A stretch of DNA of 64,000 bases from Thalassotalea eurytherma (GTDB lineage: Bacteria; Pseudomonadota; Gammaproteobacteria; Enterobacterales; Alteromonadaceae). Under the pieces are notes generated by a model. The model was given only the letters and a program-made list of their open reading frames with translations. It had not been told where the DNA came from and did no database searches. Shown piece by piece: positions 9,236-18,646 of the stretch. The stretch spans positions 62,001-126,000 of the forward strand of contig NZ_BSSU01000013.1 of assembly GCF_030161415.1 (NCBI RefSeq). Reading direction: 5' to 3'. The position numbers were made by a program, and so were the translations under genes. Position 1 is the first letter of the stretch. Each line of letters begins with the position of its first letter.

Positions 9236-10855
9236 ATGAATTGGTTTAGTTCATTATCGATACAAATAAAAATCCTCGTAATACCTGTTTTTGGTGCTGT
9301 AGGTTTCTGTATCTACTTGATGACAAGTTTAATAACAATGTCACAAACACAATCTTTGCTAAATAATGCTTATAAGGTTGAGTATAGATTATTAACAGCG
9401 TCAGAATTTGCCATTGTTCGGTTAGACAAAATTAAAGAAACACTCGCAAACGCCGCGACTATGGGCGAGGTTGAACTTGTTGATAATGCACAAGAAACTG
9501 CAAGTGAAATGAATGAAAAGTTAATGTCAGTATCTTCTCTTGATGCTGAAAGCGGGCGCTTTATTCGAGGTTGGCTTGATGATTTGGATGACTATTTAGT
9601 AGCGGCAAGTGGTTTATCAAATCAAATGATTGATGGCACCGCTGATTTCGACAAAATAGCAGATAGTGCCGCTAACATTAATAACCAGTACGAAACCATT
9701 CAAGAAAAAATGAAGACCTTTCAAGCAGCGAGATTAAATTCATTTAATACTGCATTTGAAATGGTAGTAGACAATGCTGAGTCAACCGGTCGCACGGGTA
9801 TCATTATTGGCGTAGTGACCATTGTTCTGTTATTTGCTGTTGCAGTGCCTATTGCATTGACTGCGAAACGTAGCCTCGCTGATTTAATTGTCTCCATGAA
9901 AGACATTGCACAAGAAAATGGCGATTTGACGGTGCGAATTAAAACACAAAGCCAAGATGAAATCGGTGAGTTAGTTCATTGGTTTAATAACTTTATAGAG
10001 AAATTACAAGGCGTTATTAAGAACGTAGTAGAAACGGCAAGTCCGGTAGCCAACACCGCTAACAGTATTCAAGGCTTATCTAACCAAACGATAAAATCAT
10101 TTGAAAAGCAAAGTACTGCAGTTGTTCAATCACGTCAGTCGGTAGAAGAAATGAGCCAATCCGTCGCTGATATTACGCGAAATGCAGCTGATGCGGCTGA
10201 TGCAGCCAACAATGCAAATCAAGAAGCAGAGCAAGGTAGAGAAGTTGTTCAACAAACCGTTGATGGTATTAAAGACTTAGAGCAAACCGTGTCTAGCGCA
10301 GCAGAAACGATTAACCAGCTTCAAGAAGATACCAACCGCGTTAATGTTGTGCTTGATGTGATTAAAGGAATTGCTGAACAAACAAATTTACTTGCACTTA
10401 ATGCAGCCATTGAGGCAGCACGCGCCGGTGAACAAGGTCGAGGTTTCGCAGTTGTTGCCGATGAAGTGCGTAACCTAGCTTCTAGAACACAAGAATCGAC
10501 GGAAGAAATCAATCAAATGTTAGAGCAGCTGCAAAGTGCTGCGAGTAAAGCCGTTGAAATGATGGATAGCTCTCAATCTCGAGTAGAAGCATCTGTTGAA
10601 AGTGCTAATCAAGCGGGCGATAGATTGTCTGTTATTACGAGCACGGTAAATACGATTTCGGATATGAACGGGGCAATCGCTGTCGCGACTGAGCAACAAA
10701 GCACTGTCGCAGGAGTAATGGTAGAGCAAGTTGAAGATATTCAACACTGTGCCGACGAAGCTTCAACCGCCTCACTAGAAATTGCCTCTGTGTCAAACCA
10801 ACTAAACGATCTCGCTGCGGAATTAGCCGACGTAACATCTAAATTTAAAGTTTAA
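9236..10855 (+). CDS. Methyl-accepting chemotaxis protein, cassette copy 2
   Basis: A 539-residue chemoreceptor, identical in length and plan to the one at 4627: N-terminal membrane helix, about 155-residue periplasmic helical sensor, second membrane helix ([19 protein letters not shown]), HAMP and signalling coiled coil with the [20 protein letters not shown] hairpin. The cytoplasmic part is nearly identical to copy 1, while the periplasmic part (about 35-185) has diverged more, suggesting a change in what is sensed. The ATG at 9236 is preceded by AGGTGAG. The upstream 185 bases hold an 8-bp inverted repeat (TGTTTTCT ... AGAAAACA, 9180-9202) and an overlapping palindrome AAACATTAATGTTT. It starts the second three-gene cassette. 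Confidence 0.93.
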   Translation: MNWFSSLSIQIKILVIPVFGAVGFCIYLMTSLITMSQTQSLLNNAYKVEYRLLTASEFAIVRLDKIKETLANAATMGEVELVDNAQETASEMNEKLMSVSSLDAESGRFIRGWLDDLDDYLVAASGLSNQMIDGTADFDKIADSAANINNQYETIQEKMKTFQAARLNSFNTAFEMVVDNAESTGRTGIIIGVVTIVLLFAVAVPIALTAKRSLADLIVSMKDIAQENGDLTVRIKTQSQDEIGELVHWFNNFIEKLQGVIKNVVETASPVANTANSIQGLSNQTIKSFEKQSTAVVQSRQSVEEMSQSVADITRNAADAADAANNANQEAEQGREVVQQTVDGIKDLEQTVSSAAETINQLQEDTNRVNVVLDVIKGIAEQTNLLALNAAIEAARAGEQGRGFAVVADEVRNLASRTQESTEEINQMLEQLQSAASKAVEMMDSSQSRVEASVESANQAGDRLSVITSTVNTISDMNGAIAVATEQQSTVAGVMVEQVEDIQHCADEASTASLEIASVSNQLNDLAAELADVTSKFKV

Positions 10856-10893
10856 ACATGAAATAACGCCAACTAAGGCGGGGGAGAGTACAC

Positions 10894-12033
10894 ATGAAAG
10901 CAAAATTAAGTGCGCTAGCAATAGCAACACTTATGTCAACATCCGCAATGGCGGTTGACATACAATGGAATGGATTTGCCTCTATCGTTGCCGGACAAAC
11001 ACTGTCGAGTGGCGAGTCGGTTTATGGATTTAACGATGATATAAGTTTTGATTCAGGTTCATTGATTGCTATTCAAGCAAGCTCTGATCTTGGCAATGGC
11101 TTAGGAGTAACGGCGCAAATTCTATCTAAAGGTGATGATGACTGGGATCCAGAGTTTGCGTGGGCATACGTCAGTTATGATTTTACTGATAGTTTTAGAA
11201 TGTTGGTAGGGCGACAACGCGCACCTTTTTATATGTATTCTGACTTTTTAGATGTGTCTTATGCATACCCTTGGATTACACCTCCTGAAGGCGTATATAG
11301 CTTACCATTCGATACATTCGATGGCGTTGGTTTTATATACAATGCATCTATAGGTGAGTTTGATACAACAACTCACTTCACTTATGGCGGTAATAACAAC
11401 GGTACACAGATTGCAGGTGAAGATGTCGAGCCCGATTTTAAAGATATTATGGCATTATCCGTTACACTTAACCGAGAATGGTTAACCTTAAGGGCTGCTT
11501 ATGCAGTTGCTGAGTCGACAATTCCTATTTCGAGTATAGAAGCACTGGCAGCAGGCTGGAGTCAAACACCGTTTGCTGACATAGGCGATGCGATTAGAGT
11601 ATTTGAAGATGATGGTGAGTTTTTAGAGTTGGGCTTCCAGATCGACTACAATGATTGGATTGTTGTTGGTGAATATACAGAGATAGATACGGGGGATACC
11701 TTCCTTAACAATGATGATTCATATTACCTTATGGTTGGTAAACGAGTTAATTCAGTTACTTACCATATTACCTATGGTGCGGATAGTGCAGATCCTTTAA
11801 ATGCTACTGAAGGCGTGCCGGTTGGTGTTGATCCTGCATTGGATTTTTTGGTTGCGAATACAAATGCTGCAACCGCATCACAAGCTGAAGATACCACATT
11901 TTTAACCGTAGGCGCCCGTTGGGATTTCCACGATTCGGCTGCCGTTAAGTTTGAATATACGGACTTTTCTGATGACTTAGATTCACAATCAGATGCTGGG
12001 TTATTACGAATGGCAATTGTGACGGTATTTTAA
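10894..12033 (+). CDS. Outer-membrane porin-like protein, cassette copy 2
   Basis: A 379-residue exported barrel protein paralogous to the one at 6281. The signal peptide ends at SAMA before VDIQWNGFASIVAGQ. Shared landmarks include WDPEFAWAYVSYDFTD, VGRQRAPFYMYSDF and the C-terminal VTVF. The differences cluster in the loops between strands, for example around 170-220 and 290-320, where the porins are most likely to differ in selectivity. The ribosome binding site is GGGGGAGAG. It lies 38 bp after the chemoreceptor and 9 bp before the binding protein. The function, passage of a chemoattractant or nutrient across the outer membrane, is inferred from the context. Confidence 0.85.
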   Translation: MKAKLSALAIATLMSTSAMAVDIQWNGFASIVAGQTLSSGESVYGFNDDISFDSGSLIAIQASSDLGNGLGVTAQILSKGDDDWDPEFAWAYVSYDFTDSFRMLVGRQRAPFYMYSDFLDVSYAYPWITPPEGVYSLPFDTFDGVGFIYNASIGEFDTTTHFTYGGNNNGTQIAGEDVEPDFKDIMALSVTLNREWLTLRAAYAVAESTIPISSIEALAAGWSQTPFADIGDAIRVFEDDGEFLELGFQIDYNDWIVVGEYTEIDTGDTFLNNDDSYYLMVGKRVNSVTYHITYGADSADPLNATEGVPVGVDPALDFLVANTNAATASQAEDTTFLTVGARWDFHDSAAVKFEYTDFSDDLDSQSDAGLLRMAIVTVF

Positions 12034-12042
12034 GGGGGCATT

Positions 12043-12459
12043 ATGAAAAAATTTATTACAAGTTTATTGTGTACCTTGTGCTTAATATCTACCTCAGCAC
12101 TTGCAGAAGTAGTGGTAGTTGTTGGCGCGTCGAATGGCAATAGCCTATCGGGTTCAGACGTATCACGTATATTTTTAGGAAAGCTAAAAAAGTTTGGTGA
12201 TGGAAGCTCTGTTATACCGGTTAATCTGGCTTCAGGCTCTGATGTTAGAGCGGCTTTTGAAAAAAATGCCTTAGGTAAAAGCTCTAGTCAGATCAAAGCT
12301 TATTGGTCTAAGCAGGTGTTCTCCGGCAAAGGTAAGCCACCAAAAGAGTTAGGCTCAGATGCTGACGTTATCAATTTTGTTAGCAGCAACCCTGGTGCCA
12401 TTGGCTATATTGATGCGGGTAGTGTTAATGATAGCGTTAAGGTGGTTGCAACGTTCTAA
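12043..12459 (+). CDS. Small PstS-like periplasmic binding protein, cassette copy 2
   Basis: A 138-residue exported protein with signal peptide ending in SALA and a single PstS-like domain. VSRIFLGKLKKFGDGSS, SSSQIKAYWSKQVFSGKG and PGAIGYIDAGS are shared with the copy at 7441. Substitutions are mostly conservative. It is the last gene of the second cassette and is followed by a perfect bidirectional terminator. As for copy 1, there is no ABC permease or ATPase nearby, and the length is about half that of canonical PstS. Binding of phosphate or another oxyanion is plausible from the family but is not shown. Confidence 0.85.
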   Translation: MKKFITSLLCTLCLISTSALAEVVVVVGASNGNSLSGSDVSRIFLGKLKKFGDGSSVIPVNLASGSDVRAAFEKNALGKSSSQIKAYWSKQVFSGKGKPPKELGSDADVINFVSSNPGAIGYIDAGSVNDSVKVVATF

Positions 12460-12479
12460 AAGCAAACATGCTTAAAACA

Positions 12480-12517
12480 AAAAGAGGTCAGCGTAATGTT
12501 ACGCTGACCTCTTTTTT
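12480..12517. terminator. Bidirectional terminator between binding protein gene and sodB
   Basis: A 17-bp perfect stem (AAAAGAGGTCAGCGTAA and its complement) closed by a 2-base TG spacer, with A- and T-tracts on both sides. It serves the plus-strand cassette and the convergent sodB gene. Confidence 0.88.
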
Positions 12518-12533
12518 AATTGTCTAGCTAAAA

Positions 12534-13118
12534 TTAGCCTGCGTAGTTTTGCGCAGCGAAATCCCAGTTAGCTAATGCCCAGAAAGCTTCCATGTAGCTC
12601 GGACGTAAATTACGGTAATCAATGTAATAAGCATGTTCCCATAAATCTACAGTGATTAAAGGTGTAACACCTTCTTCAGTTAACGGCGTTGCTGCGTTAG
12701 ATGTGTTAACAATTGCTAAGCTACCATCTGCATTTTTAACTAACCAAGTCCAGCTTGAACCGAAGTTGTTTACTGCGCTGTTGGTAAATTGAGCTTTGAA
12801 TTCATCAAATGAACCAAATTGTGCATTAATTGCATCAGCTAAAGCACCTGAAGGCTGACCACCAGCGTTTGGCGCTAAAGAGTTCCAGTAGAAAGTATGG
12901 TTCCAAATTTGTGCTGCGTTATTAAATACGCCACCTTCAGAAGACTTTACGATATCTTCTAAAGATTTGCCTTCGAAGTCAGTACCTTCAATTAAACCGT
13001 TAAGCTTTACCACGTATGTATTGTGGTGCTTACCGTAGTGGTATTCTAAAGTTTCAGCTGAAATGTGTGGCTCAAGAGCGTTTTGAGCGTACGGTAATGC
13101 TGGTAATTCAATTGCCAT
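12534..13118 (-). CDS. sodB: Iron superoxide dismutase
   Basis: A 194-residue cytoplasmic enzyme that dismutates superoxide to oxygen and hydrogen peroxide. The four metal ligands of Fe/Mn-SOD are in place: H27 (LEYHYGKHHNTYV), H74 (IWNHTFYWNS), D158 and H162 (DLWEHAYYIDY). Length and the IWNHTFYW/AQNFGSSW-type sequence favour the iron form of enterobacterial SodB. The gene is monocistronic, convergent with the binding-protein operon and divergent from grxD across about 250 bases. Codon use suggests high expression. No Fur or RyhB-like site was convincingly identified. Confidence 0.96.
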   Translation of the reverse strand: MAIELPALPYAQNALEPHISAETLEYHYGKHHNTYVVKLNGLIEGTDFEGKSLEDIVKSSEGGVFNNAAQIWNHTFYWNSLAPNAGGQPSGALADAINAQFGSFDEFKAQFTNSAVNNFGSSWTWLVKNADGSLAIVNTSNAATPLTEEGVTPLITVDLWEHAYYIDYRNLRPSYMEAFWALANWDFAAQNYAG

Positions 13119-13371
13119 TTGTCTCTCCAGGAATGGTTTATATAATTTTAATCTTGAACAAAAACAAAGAAAGAGTTTGCTTTTGTTAAAAACCTAGTAA
13201 AATACTCAAGTTTTTTAAAGATAAGCTTATTCTACTCATATTTGTGGGGTTTGCCATAGGTTTTATCAAGACTAAATTGTTTTTTTATAGAATAAAATAG
13301 ACGATTAAACCTTGATATCGAAGATTAAAGCCACCATTGAGTAAGCATTAGGTAGAACGATAGAGGTTACT
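13119..13371. promoter_or_regulatory. Divergent sodB-grxD intergenic region
   Basis: About 250 A+T-rich bases between two oxidative-stress/iron-sulfur genes. It must contain both promoters. I see no clear Fur box, IscR site or OxyR site, and no open reading frame worth calling. Confidence 0.35.
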
Positions 13372-13704
13372 ATGGATACGATTGAACGTATTAAAGAACA
13401 GATTTCAGAAAATGCCATTTTATTATACATGAAAGGCTCACCAAAATTACCGAGCTGTGGCTTCTCAGCTCAATCGGCACAAGCAATGATGTCTATCGGT
13501 GAAAAGTTTGCTTATGTTGATATTTTACAAAATCCAGACATTCGCGCTGAATTACCTAAGTATGCTGATTGGCCAACGTTTCCACAATTATGGATCAACG
13601 GCGAGTTAATTGGTGGCTGTGATATTATTTTAGAAATGTATCAACAAGGCGAATTGCAAGAGCTAGTAAAGCAAGCTGCTCAAGCAGATAGCGAAAACGC
13701 ATAA
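13372..13704 (+). CDS. grxD: Monothiol glutaredoxin Grx4
   Basis: A 110-residue monothiol glutaredoxin of the Grx4 class. The active site is C29-G-F-S (PSCGFSAQ), preceded by the KGSP loop with the glutathione-contacting lysine, and it has the TFPQLWINGELIGGCDI segment with the cis-proline and GG-C-D glutathione site. Members of this class bind a bridging [2Fe-2S] cluster with glutathione and deliver or sense iron-sulfur clusters in the cytoplasm. It is followed after 111 bases by a peroxiredoxin gene and is divergent from sodB, giving a compact redox-defence locus. The start has a GAGG ribosome binding site. Confidence 0.95.
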   Translation: MDTIERIKEQISENAILLYMKGSPKLPSCGFSAQSAQAMMSIGEKFAYVDILQNPDIRAELPKYADWPTFPQLWINGELIGGCDIILEMYQQGELQELVKQAAQADSENA

Positions 13705-13815
13705 ATTAACCGTTTACTGTTGAATTAATTTTTTATGTCCGCATCATATTTGATAGCTGATAATTAAACAGTGTACATATAAGTAAATATTTAAATAAAA
13801 ATATTGGAGAATAAA

Positions 13816-14421
13816 ATGAGTGTATTAGTTGGTCGTCCAGCTCCGGACTTTACTGCTGCTGCTGTATTAGGTACAGGCGAAATCGTTGATGAGTTTACGC
13901 TTAGTCAAGCAATCAAAGGTAAAAAAGCTGTTGTATTTTTCTACCCATTAGATTTCACTTTCGTATGTCCTTCTGAGCTACTTGCTTTCGATCACCGTAT
14001 GGAAGAATTTAAAGCTCGTGGTGTTGAAGTAATCGGTGTTTCTATTGATTCTCAATTCTCTCACAATGCATGGCGTAACACGCCAGTTAACGAAGGTGGT
14101 ATTGGTCCAGTTAAATACACTTTAGTTGCTGACGTTAAACACGAAATCTGTCAAGCATACGACGTAGAGCACCCAGAAGCTGGTGTTGCATTTCGAGGTT
14201 CATTCTTAATTGATGAAGAGGGTAACGTTCGTCACCAAGTTGTTAACGATTTACCATTAGGTCGTAACGTTGATGAAATGATTCGTATGGTTGATGCATT
14301 ACAATTCCACCAAGAGCACGGTGAAGTATGTCCAGCAGGTTGGAACAAAGGTGATACAGGTATGACTGCATCTCCAGAAGGCGTAGCGTCTTACTTATCA
14401 GACAACGCTGACAAATTATAA
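13816..14421 (+). CDS. Typical 2-Cys peroxiredoxin (AhpC/TSA family)
   Basis: A 201-residue thiol peroxidase that reduces hydrogen peroxide and organic peroxides. The peroxidatic Cys51 lies in FTFVCPSE and the resolving Cys172 in GEVCPAGW, as in dimeric/decameric 2-Cys enzymes. The frame could begin at a TTG 12 bases upstream, but that would swallow the TTGGAGA ribosome binding site, so the ATG at 13816 (MSVLVGRPAPDF) is chosen. It is close to the peroxiredoxins of Vibrio and Shewanella. No AhpF-type reductase is adjacent, so thioredoxin is the likely reductant. Biased codons suggest strong expression. A hairpin terminator follows. Confidence 0.95.
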   Translation: MSVLVGRPAPDFTAAAVLGTGEIVDEFTLSQAIKGKKAVVFFYPLDFTFVCPSELLAFDHRMEEFKARGVEVIGVSIDSQFSHNAWRNTPVNEGGIGPVKYTLVADVKHEICQAYDVEHPEAGVAFRGSFLIDEEGNVRHQVVNDLPLGRNVDEMIRMVDALQFHQEHGEVCPAGWNKGDTGMTASPEGVASYLSDNADKL

Positions 14422-14462
14422 TAAATAGACATATCACATTTGTTTTAATTTAAAATTTGTAT

Positions 14463-14492
14463 AAAAAAGGCCAGCTTTATGCTGGCTTTTTT
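14463..14492 (+). terminator. Terminator after peroxiredoxin gene
   Basis: Hairpin GCCAGC-TTTAT-GCTGGC flanked by an A-tract and a T-tract (one bulged G in the 5' arm), 40 bases after the stop codon. Confidence 0.82.
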
Positions 14493-14557
14493 CTTTTATA
14501 GGCGTAAAATTTTGATCGATTTTTAAACGGAAGTATCTTTGATTAAGGAATGATCAT

Positions 14558-14914
14558 ATGAAATTTTTGCCACTAGTTTGTTTTGTTTTTTGTATTTGGG
14601 TTGTAGCAATTAAAGCTCCAAGCCACGTATTGCTTTTGGCTGCATCACTTTATTGTTTAGCCAGTATTATTACCGTTCACTTTTACCTTGCCTATAAGTC
14701 GTCTTACCCATTTGGGAAAAGAACGGTTAAGTCTCGGTTACCGCATGTCGTTTATGAGTATTTACCATTCATATACGGCGCATTTGCACTGACGATTATT
14801 TATATTAGTCAGCATGTTGCAATCACGCTTGTCGCTATAGGCTTACTAGTACTGGCGGCTAGGCATATACTTTGCCGGTTTCATAATCGCGTATTTCAAC
14901 CGACAACGTTTTAA
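14558..14914 (+). CDS. Small membrane protein, function unknown
   Basis: A 118-residue hydrophobic protein not confidently assigned to a family. Three or four membrane segments are visible: about 3-20, 23-45, 72-90 and 91-108. Between them lies a basic loop (YPFGKRTVKSRLPHVV), and the C-terminus is short and basic (RHILCRFHNRVFQPTTF). Its topology is broadly like small DUF1294-type membrane proteins, but the diagnostic residues were not recognised. It is convergent with rnt, the stop codons being about one base apart, so it has no obvious operon partner. The start has AAGGA nearby. Confidence 0.6.
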   Translation: MKFLPLVCFVFCIWVVAIKAPSHVLLLAASLYCLASIITVHFYLAYKSSYPFGKRTVKSRLPHVVYEYLPFIYGAFALTIIYISQHVAITLVAIGLLVLAARHILCRFHNRVFQPTTF

Positions 14915-14915
14915 A

Positions 14916-15638
14916 CTATGCTTGGCTTTCTTCTTCAGATAATGGCCAACCGCCTAGCGATTGCCATTTATTTACGATAAAGCAAAATAGGTCTGCAGTG
15001 CGCTCGGTATCATAGAGTGCGCTGTGGGCTTCTTTATTATCAAAAGGAATGTTAGCTGCTTCACAGGCTTTAGCTAAGACCGTTTGCCCTAAAGCTAAGC
15101 CCGCCAACGTTGCGGTATCGAAACTCACAAATGGATGAAATGGACTGCGTTTAATATTGGTACGTTCAATCGCGGCATTAACAAAGCCAAGATCAAAGGC
15201 TGCATTATGTGCAACCATAATGGCGCGCTGGCAGCCAGCTTGTTTCATTTTTTTTCGAATCATTTTGAATAGGGTTTTCAAAGCCTCTGATTCGTCAACA
15301 TTACCGCGTAATGGATGAGTCGGATCAATACCGGTAAAAGCGAGCGCTGAAGGTTCAAGGTTAGCGCCTTCAAATGGCTCGACATTAAAGCTGATGCTTT
15401 CGTCTAATGAAATAACACCTGACACTTCGTCCATAGAAAGTGTCGTTGCTGCAATTTCAAGTAATGCATCGGTTTTTGCATTGAAACCAGCGGTTTCTAC
15501 ATCGACAACAACAGGAAAATAACCTCTGAAACGTTGAGCGAAAGCAGACTTCGCTTCTTTAGTGCTTTGCTTTGTTTCTGTCTTTTCTTGTGTGTTAGTT
15601 AAAGAAGTATTTTCAGTGTTATCTTCAGATTGTGACAT
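14916..15638 (-). CDS. rnt: Ribonuclease T
   Basis: A 240-residue DEDD-family 3'-5' exoribonuclease that trims the CCA end of tRNA and matures 5S and 23S rRNA. The first acidic pair is D46/E48 (VVDVETAGF), a further acidic motif is in MVAHNAAFD, and the last is [11 protein letters not shown], with the His of the DEDDh subclass. An N-terminal tail of about 33 Ser/Thr/Glu/Lys-rich residues precedes the conserved RFRGYFPVV start, longer than the E. coli enzyme. An internal start removing this tail cannot be excluded, but no better one was seen. It is divergent from motY, a neighbour pair common in Vibrio and its relatives. Confidence 0.95.
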   Translation of the reverse strand: MSQSEDNTENTSLTNTQEKTETKQSTKEAKSAFAQRFRGYFPVVVDVETAGFNAKTDALLEIAATTLSMDEVSGVISLDESISFNVEPFEGANLEPSALAFTGIDPTHPLRGNVDESEALKTLFKMIRKKMKQAGCQRAIMVAHNAAFDLGFVNAAIERTNIKRSPFHPFVSFDTATLAGLALGQTVLAKACEAANIPFDNKEAHSALYDTERTADLFCFIVNKWQSLGGWPLSEEESQA

Positions 15639-15729
15639 GAGCTATTTATTACGGCTTAATTTAAGGCTAATTATCTCAGAAATTCGCCAGCAAGCTAAGG
15701 CTTATTTCGACCTTTTGCTAAAATTATAT

Positions 15730-15756
15730 TAAAGTTGTCAGTAGTAAAGCCGATAT
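15730..15756 (+). promoter_or_regulatory. Sigma-28 (FliA) type promoter for motY
   Basis: TAAAGTTG, 11 bases, then GCCGATAT. This matches the flagellar sigma-28 consensus (TAAAGTTT-N11-GCCGATAA) at all but the last base of each element and lies about 30 bases before the motY start. Confidence 0.85.
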
Positions 15757-15785
15757 AAAAATGACGATTAACGATAGTTGAATTG

Positions 15786-16655
15786 ATGATGAAGATACTT
15801 CCTTTTGCTTTAAGTGCAGCAGTTACGGCTTTTTCCTGTAATGCGATGGTTCGCCATTACGAAGCAGATCTATACGATTCAAGCTGGCAGGTTGCTGAAA
15901 ATTCAAGGTTAAAATGTACGCTTACCCATCAAATTCCTAATTATGGTGAGGCGGTATTCTCCTCTGTTGCTAATCGTCAGTTAAATATGAACTTTGAGTT
16001 AGATATGCTTAGGTTGCCTGATACCTATGGTTTAGCTGAAGTTCGTTCTATGCCACCAAGTTGGAAGCCAGGACACGGTGGGCGTGTTATTGCTCAAATG
16101 GATTTGCATAAGCAGTTTTCGCCAAGCCTTTCTAAAAAAGTTGCTTGGACAATGCTCAGCGAACTAGAGCAAGGAATGAATCCTAAAATGTTCTACCAAG
16201 ATTGGTATAACGAAACCAATAAAGTCGCTGTCGGTTTATCGCCAGCGCGTTTTTCAAAGGCCTATCAATCGTTCGTTAGCTGTGTTGGAAATTTGCTTAA
16301 TTACAGCTTTGAAGACATTAGTTACACGGTGTTAAATTACCAGTCAAATTCTGATGAGTTAACTAAAGCCTCTAAAAAGCGTATATCGATGATCACAGAG
16401 TATCTAGCACTCGATTCTGAACTAGAAATCGTTTTGATCGATGCGTTTACTGATAGTTATGGTGGTCGATGGCCTAACCTTAAGTTGTCAGAAAAGCGCG
16501 CAGCTAAAATTCAAAAACACTTTATCGATGCTGGCATTGATATCGCCCGAATTACTGCAACCGGTTACGGTGAAAAGCGTCATATTGCCTCTAACCAAAC
16601 AGTGTTAGGACGCGAGCAGAACAGACGCGTTGTGATTAGAATGGATAAGCCATAA
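15786..16655 (+). CDS. motY: Sodium-type polar flagellar motor protein MotY
   Basis: A 289-residue exported protein. After a short signal peptide (ending near SCNA) comes the MotY N-terminal domain with RHYEADLYDSSWQ and YGEAVFSSVANRQLNM, which mediates association with the basal body. The C-terminal OmpA-like peptidoglycan-binding domain (about 175-285) contains TDSYGGRWPNLKLSEKRA and GREQNRRVVI. MotY forms the T-ring around the basal body in sodium-driven Vibrio-type polar flagella and is needed for stator incorporation. The start is at one of two adjacent ATGs (15786 or 15789); a TTG lies just before. The promoter at 15730 places it in the late flagellar regulon. Confidence 0.93.
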   Translation: MMKILPFALSAAVTAFSCNAMVRHYEADLYDSSWQVAENSRLKCTLTHQIPNYGEAVFSSVANRQLNMNFELDMLRLPDTYGLAEVRSMPPSWKPGHGGRVIAQMDLHKQFSPSLSKKVAWTMLSELEQGMNPKMFYQDWYNETNKVAVGLSPARFSKAYQSFVSCVGNLLNYSFEDISYTVLNYQSNSDELTKASKKRISMITEYLALDSELEIVLIDAFTDSYGGRWPNLKLSEKRAAKIQKHFIDAGIDIARITATGYGEKRHIASNQTVLGREQNRRVVIRMDKP

Positions 16656-16699
16656 CGGTTTATACTTTGCTAATTACAAAGTAAAGATAATGATTGAAT

Positions 16700-16738
16700 A
16701 GGCCTGTTGGTTGTCATAACCTACAGGCCTTAAATTTT
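16700..16738 (+). terminator. Terminator after motY
   Basis: Long stem AGGCCTGTTGGTT with AACCTACAGGCCT (one T-T mismatch) and loop GTCAT, followed by a run of T. It separates motY from the aminopeptidase gene, whose ribosome binding site begins just after it. Confidence 0.82.
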
Positions 16739-16752
16739 TTTGGAGAGTTACA

Positions 16753-18594
16753 TTGTTTATTTTACGAATGTTTCTAATCACTTGTCTTTTATTTGCTAGT
16801 AAAGGTTTTGCAAAATTAAATGATGCCTATACCTACGCAAACTATGATGAAGTCAAGGTATCCCATGTCTATTTAGACCTAGCCATTGATTTTGACGAAA
16901 AACAATTATCAGGTTTTGCAGAGTTGTCGTTAAACTGGATTGACAAACAGTCGCGGGTTATTAACCTTGATACGCGAGATCTTGTGATTAAACATGTGAT
17001 GGCGAAAACCAGTAAAGGGCAATGGAAAAGCGTTCCTTTTAATTTAGCCGCTTATGATGATGTTTTAGGTCAAAAGTTAGTGTTGTCTGTAGGGTTTCAA
17101 CCAAAAACCGTTCGTGTTTACTATCACTCAACACCGAAAGCTTCTGGTCTACAGTGGTTAACACCAGAACAAACTGCCGGCAAAAAACAGCCATTTATGT
17201 TCAGTCAGTCCCAAGCTATACATGCTCGTTCTTGGATGCCTATTCAAGATACGCCAAGTGTTCGAATGACTTATACCGCGCGCATTACAACGCCAAAAAA
17301 TGTATTAGCGGTTATGAGCGCCAACAATGAACCTGATACAAAGCGTGATGGTGACTATTTCTTTGAAATGCCACAAGCAATACCACCTTACTTAATTGCA
17401 ATTGCAGCGGGTGATCTCACGTTTAAGCCGATGAGTGATGTAACTGGGGTATATGCTGAGCCGAGCGTTGTTGACTCTGCGGTTGCAGAATTTAATGACA
17501 CTCAAAAAATGATTGATGAAACGGAAAAGCTATTTGGTGAATACCGCTGGGGGCGATACGATTTATTGATTTTGCCTCCTAGTTTCCCATTTGGTGGTAT
17601 GGAAAATCCACGTTTGTCATTCATTACCCCTACCGTGATTGCCGGCGATAAATCACTCGTTAATTTAATTGCTCATGAGCTAGCTCATTCTTGGTCAGGT
17701 AACTTGGTAACGAATGAAACATGGCGTGACCTATGGCTAAATGAAGGTTTTACGAGTTATGTTGAAAACCGCATTATGGAACAAGTGTTTGGCCGTAAAC
17801 GAGCAATGATGGAGCAATCACTAGATAGACAAAGCCTAGGCTACGAATTAGCCGAATTAGCACCAGGTGACACACAGCTATACATTGATTTAGCGGGCAG
17901 AGATCCTGATGATGCTTTTTCTGGTGTACCTTATATTAAAGGGCAACAATTTTTAGTTTACCTTGAGCAGCAATATGGTCGTGAGATTTTTGACACGTTT
18001 ATTCGTGATTATTTTGATGATCATGCTTTTGAGAGTTTAGGCACGAAAGCGTTCGAGCAATATTTACTAAAGAACCTAATAAACAAGTACCCAGGTACGG
18101 TAAGTGAAGCTGAGGTTAATGAATGGATTTACGAACAAGGTTTACCTTCATTTGCACCAAAGCCTAGCTCTGATGCCTTTACTACGATTGACCAGCAAAT
18201 CTTTGACTTATTAGGTGGAAAGCTTGCTTTGTCTGCGTTACCTACAGCGAATTGGACAGTGCATGAGTGGCTTCACTTTATCAATAACTTGCCTTTAGAT
18301 ATCACGCAAGCGTGGATGACAAAACTAGATCAGCAGTTTAAGTTAACCACCAGTACTAATGCAGAAATAGCGCATGCTTGGTATCTGTTGTCATTACGTG
18401 TTGGTTATAAAGAAATATACCCAGCAATGAAAACATACTTAATTGGTATTGGTAGAAGAAAACTTATTGTACCATTGTACAAAACGCTTGCTGAATCTGA
18501 GGAAGGCAAGGTTTGGGCGACAGAGGTATATCAAATTGCTCGACCAGGCTATCACCCTTTAGCGCAAGGTACGGTAGATAATATTTTAAAATAA
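16753..18594 (+). CDS. Exported M1-family aminopeptidase
   Basis: A 613-residue zinc metallopeptidase of the M1 family, closest in plan to bacterial leukotriene-A4-hydrolase-like aminopeptidases. Zinc ligands are H308 and H312 with catalytic E309 in HELAHSW, and E331 in LWLNEGF (HExxH-x18-E). The exopeptidase motif GGMENP lies about 35 residues before. The C-terminal helical domain is complete. The start is a TTG with GGAGAG upstream, giving a signal peptide [20 protein letters not shown]; an ATG at 16768 would shorten it. The product is probably periplasmic or outer-membrane associated and degrades peptides. It is transcribed alone between two hairpins. Confidence 0.93.
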   Translation: MFILRMFLITCLLFASKGFAKLNDAYTYANYDEVKVSHVYLDLAIDFDEKQLSGFAELSLNWIDKQSRVINLDTRDLVIKHVMAKTSKGQWKSVPFNLAAYDDVLGQKLVLSVGFQPKTVRVYYHSTPKASGLQWLTPEQTAGKKQPFMFSQSQAIHARSWMPIQDTPSVRMTYTARITTPKNVLAVMSANNEPDTKRDGDYFFEMPQAIPPYLIAIAAGDLTFKPMSDVTGVYAEPSVVDSAVAEFNDTQKMIDETEKLFGEYRWGRYDLLILPPSFPFGGMENPRLSFITPTVIAGDKSLVNLIAHELAHSWSGNLVTNETWRDLWLNEGFTSYVENRIMEQVFGRKRAMMEQSLDRQSLGYELAELAPGDTQLYIDLAGRDPDDAFSGVPYIKGQQFLVYLEQQYGREIFDTFIRDYFDDHAFESLGTKAFEQYLLKNLINKYPGTVSEAEVNEWIYEQGLPSFAPKPSSDAFTTIDQQIFDLLGGKLALSALPTANWTVHEWLHFINNLPLDITQAWMTKLDQQFKLTTSTNAEIAHAWYLLSLRVGYKEIYPAMKTYLIGIGRRKLIVPLYKTLAESEEGKVWATEVYQIARPGYHPLAQGTVDNILK

Positions 18595-18616
18595 AATTTG
18601 AAGTTTACTGACATTG

Positions 18617-18646
18617 AAAAGCTCAACCTGATGGTTGAGCTTTTTA
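18617..18646. terminator. Bidirectional terminator between aminopeptidase gene and sapF
   Basis: A 12-bp stem AAAAGCTCAACC/GGTTGAGCTTTT with TGAT loop. Its distal end overlaps the sapF stop codon region, so it can terminate both convergent genes. Confidence 0.82.

Noticed and set aside
13200-13370. OxyR-like ATAG motifs before grxD and the peroxiredoxin
   Set aside because: Only single partial half-sites were found, without the 10-base periodic second half.
13804-13815. TTG start extending the peroxiredoxin by four residues
   Set aside because: It lies inside the likely ribosome binding site; ATG at 13816 matches the family start.
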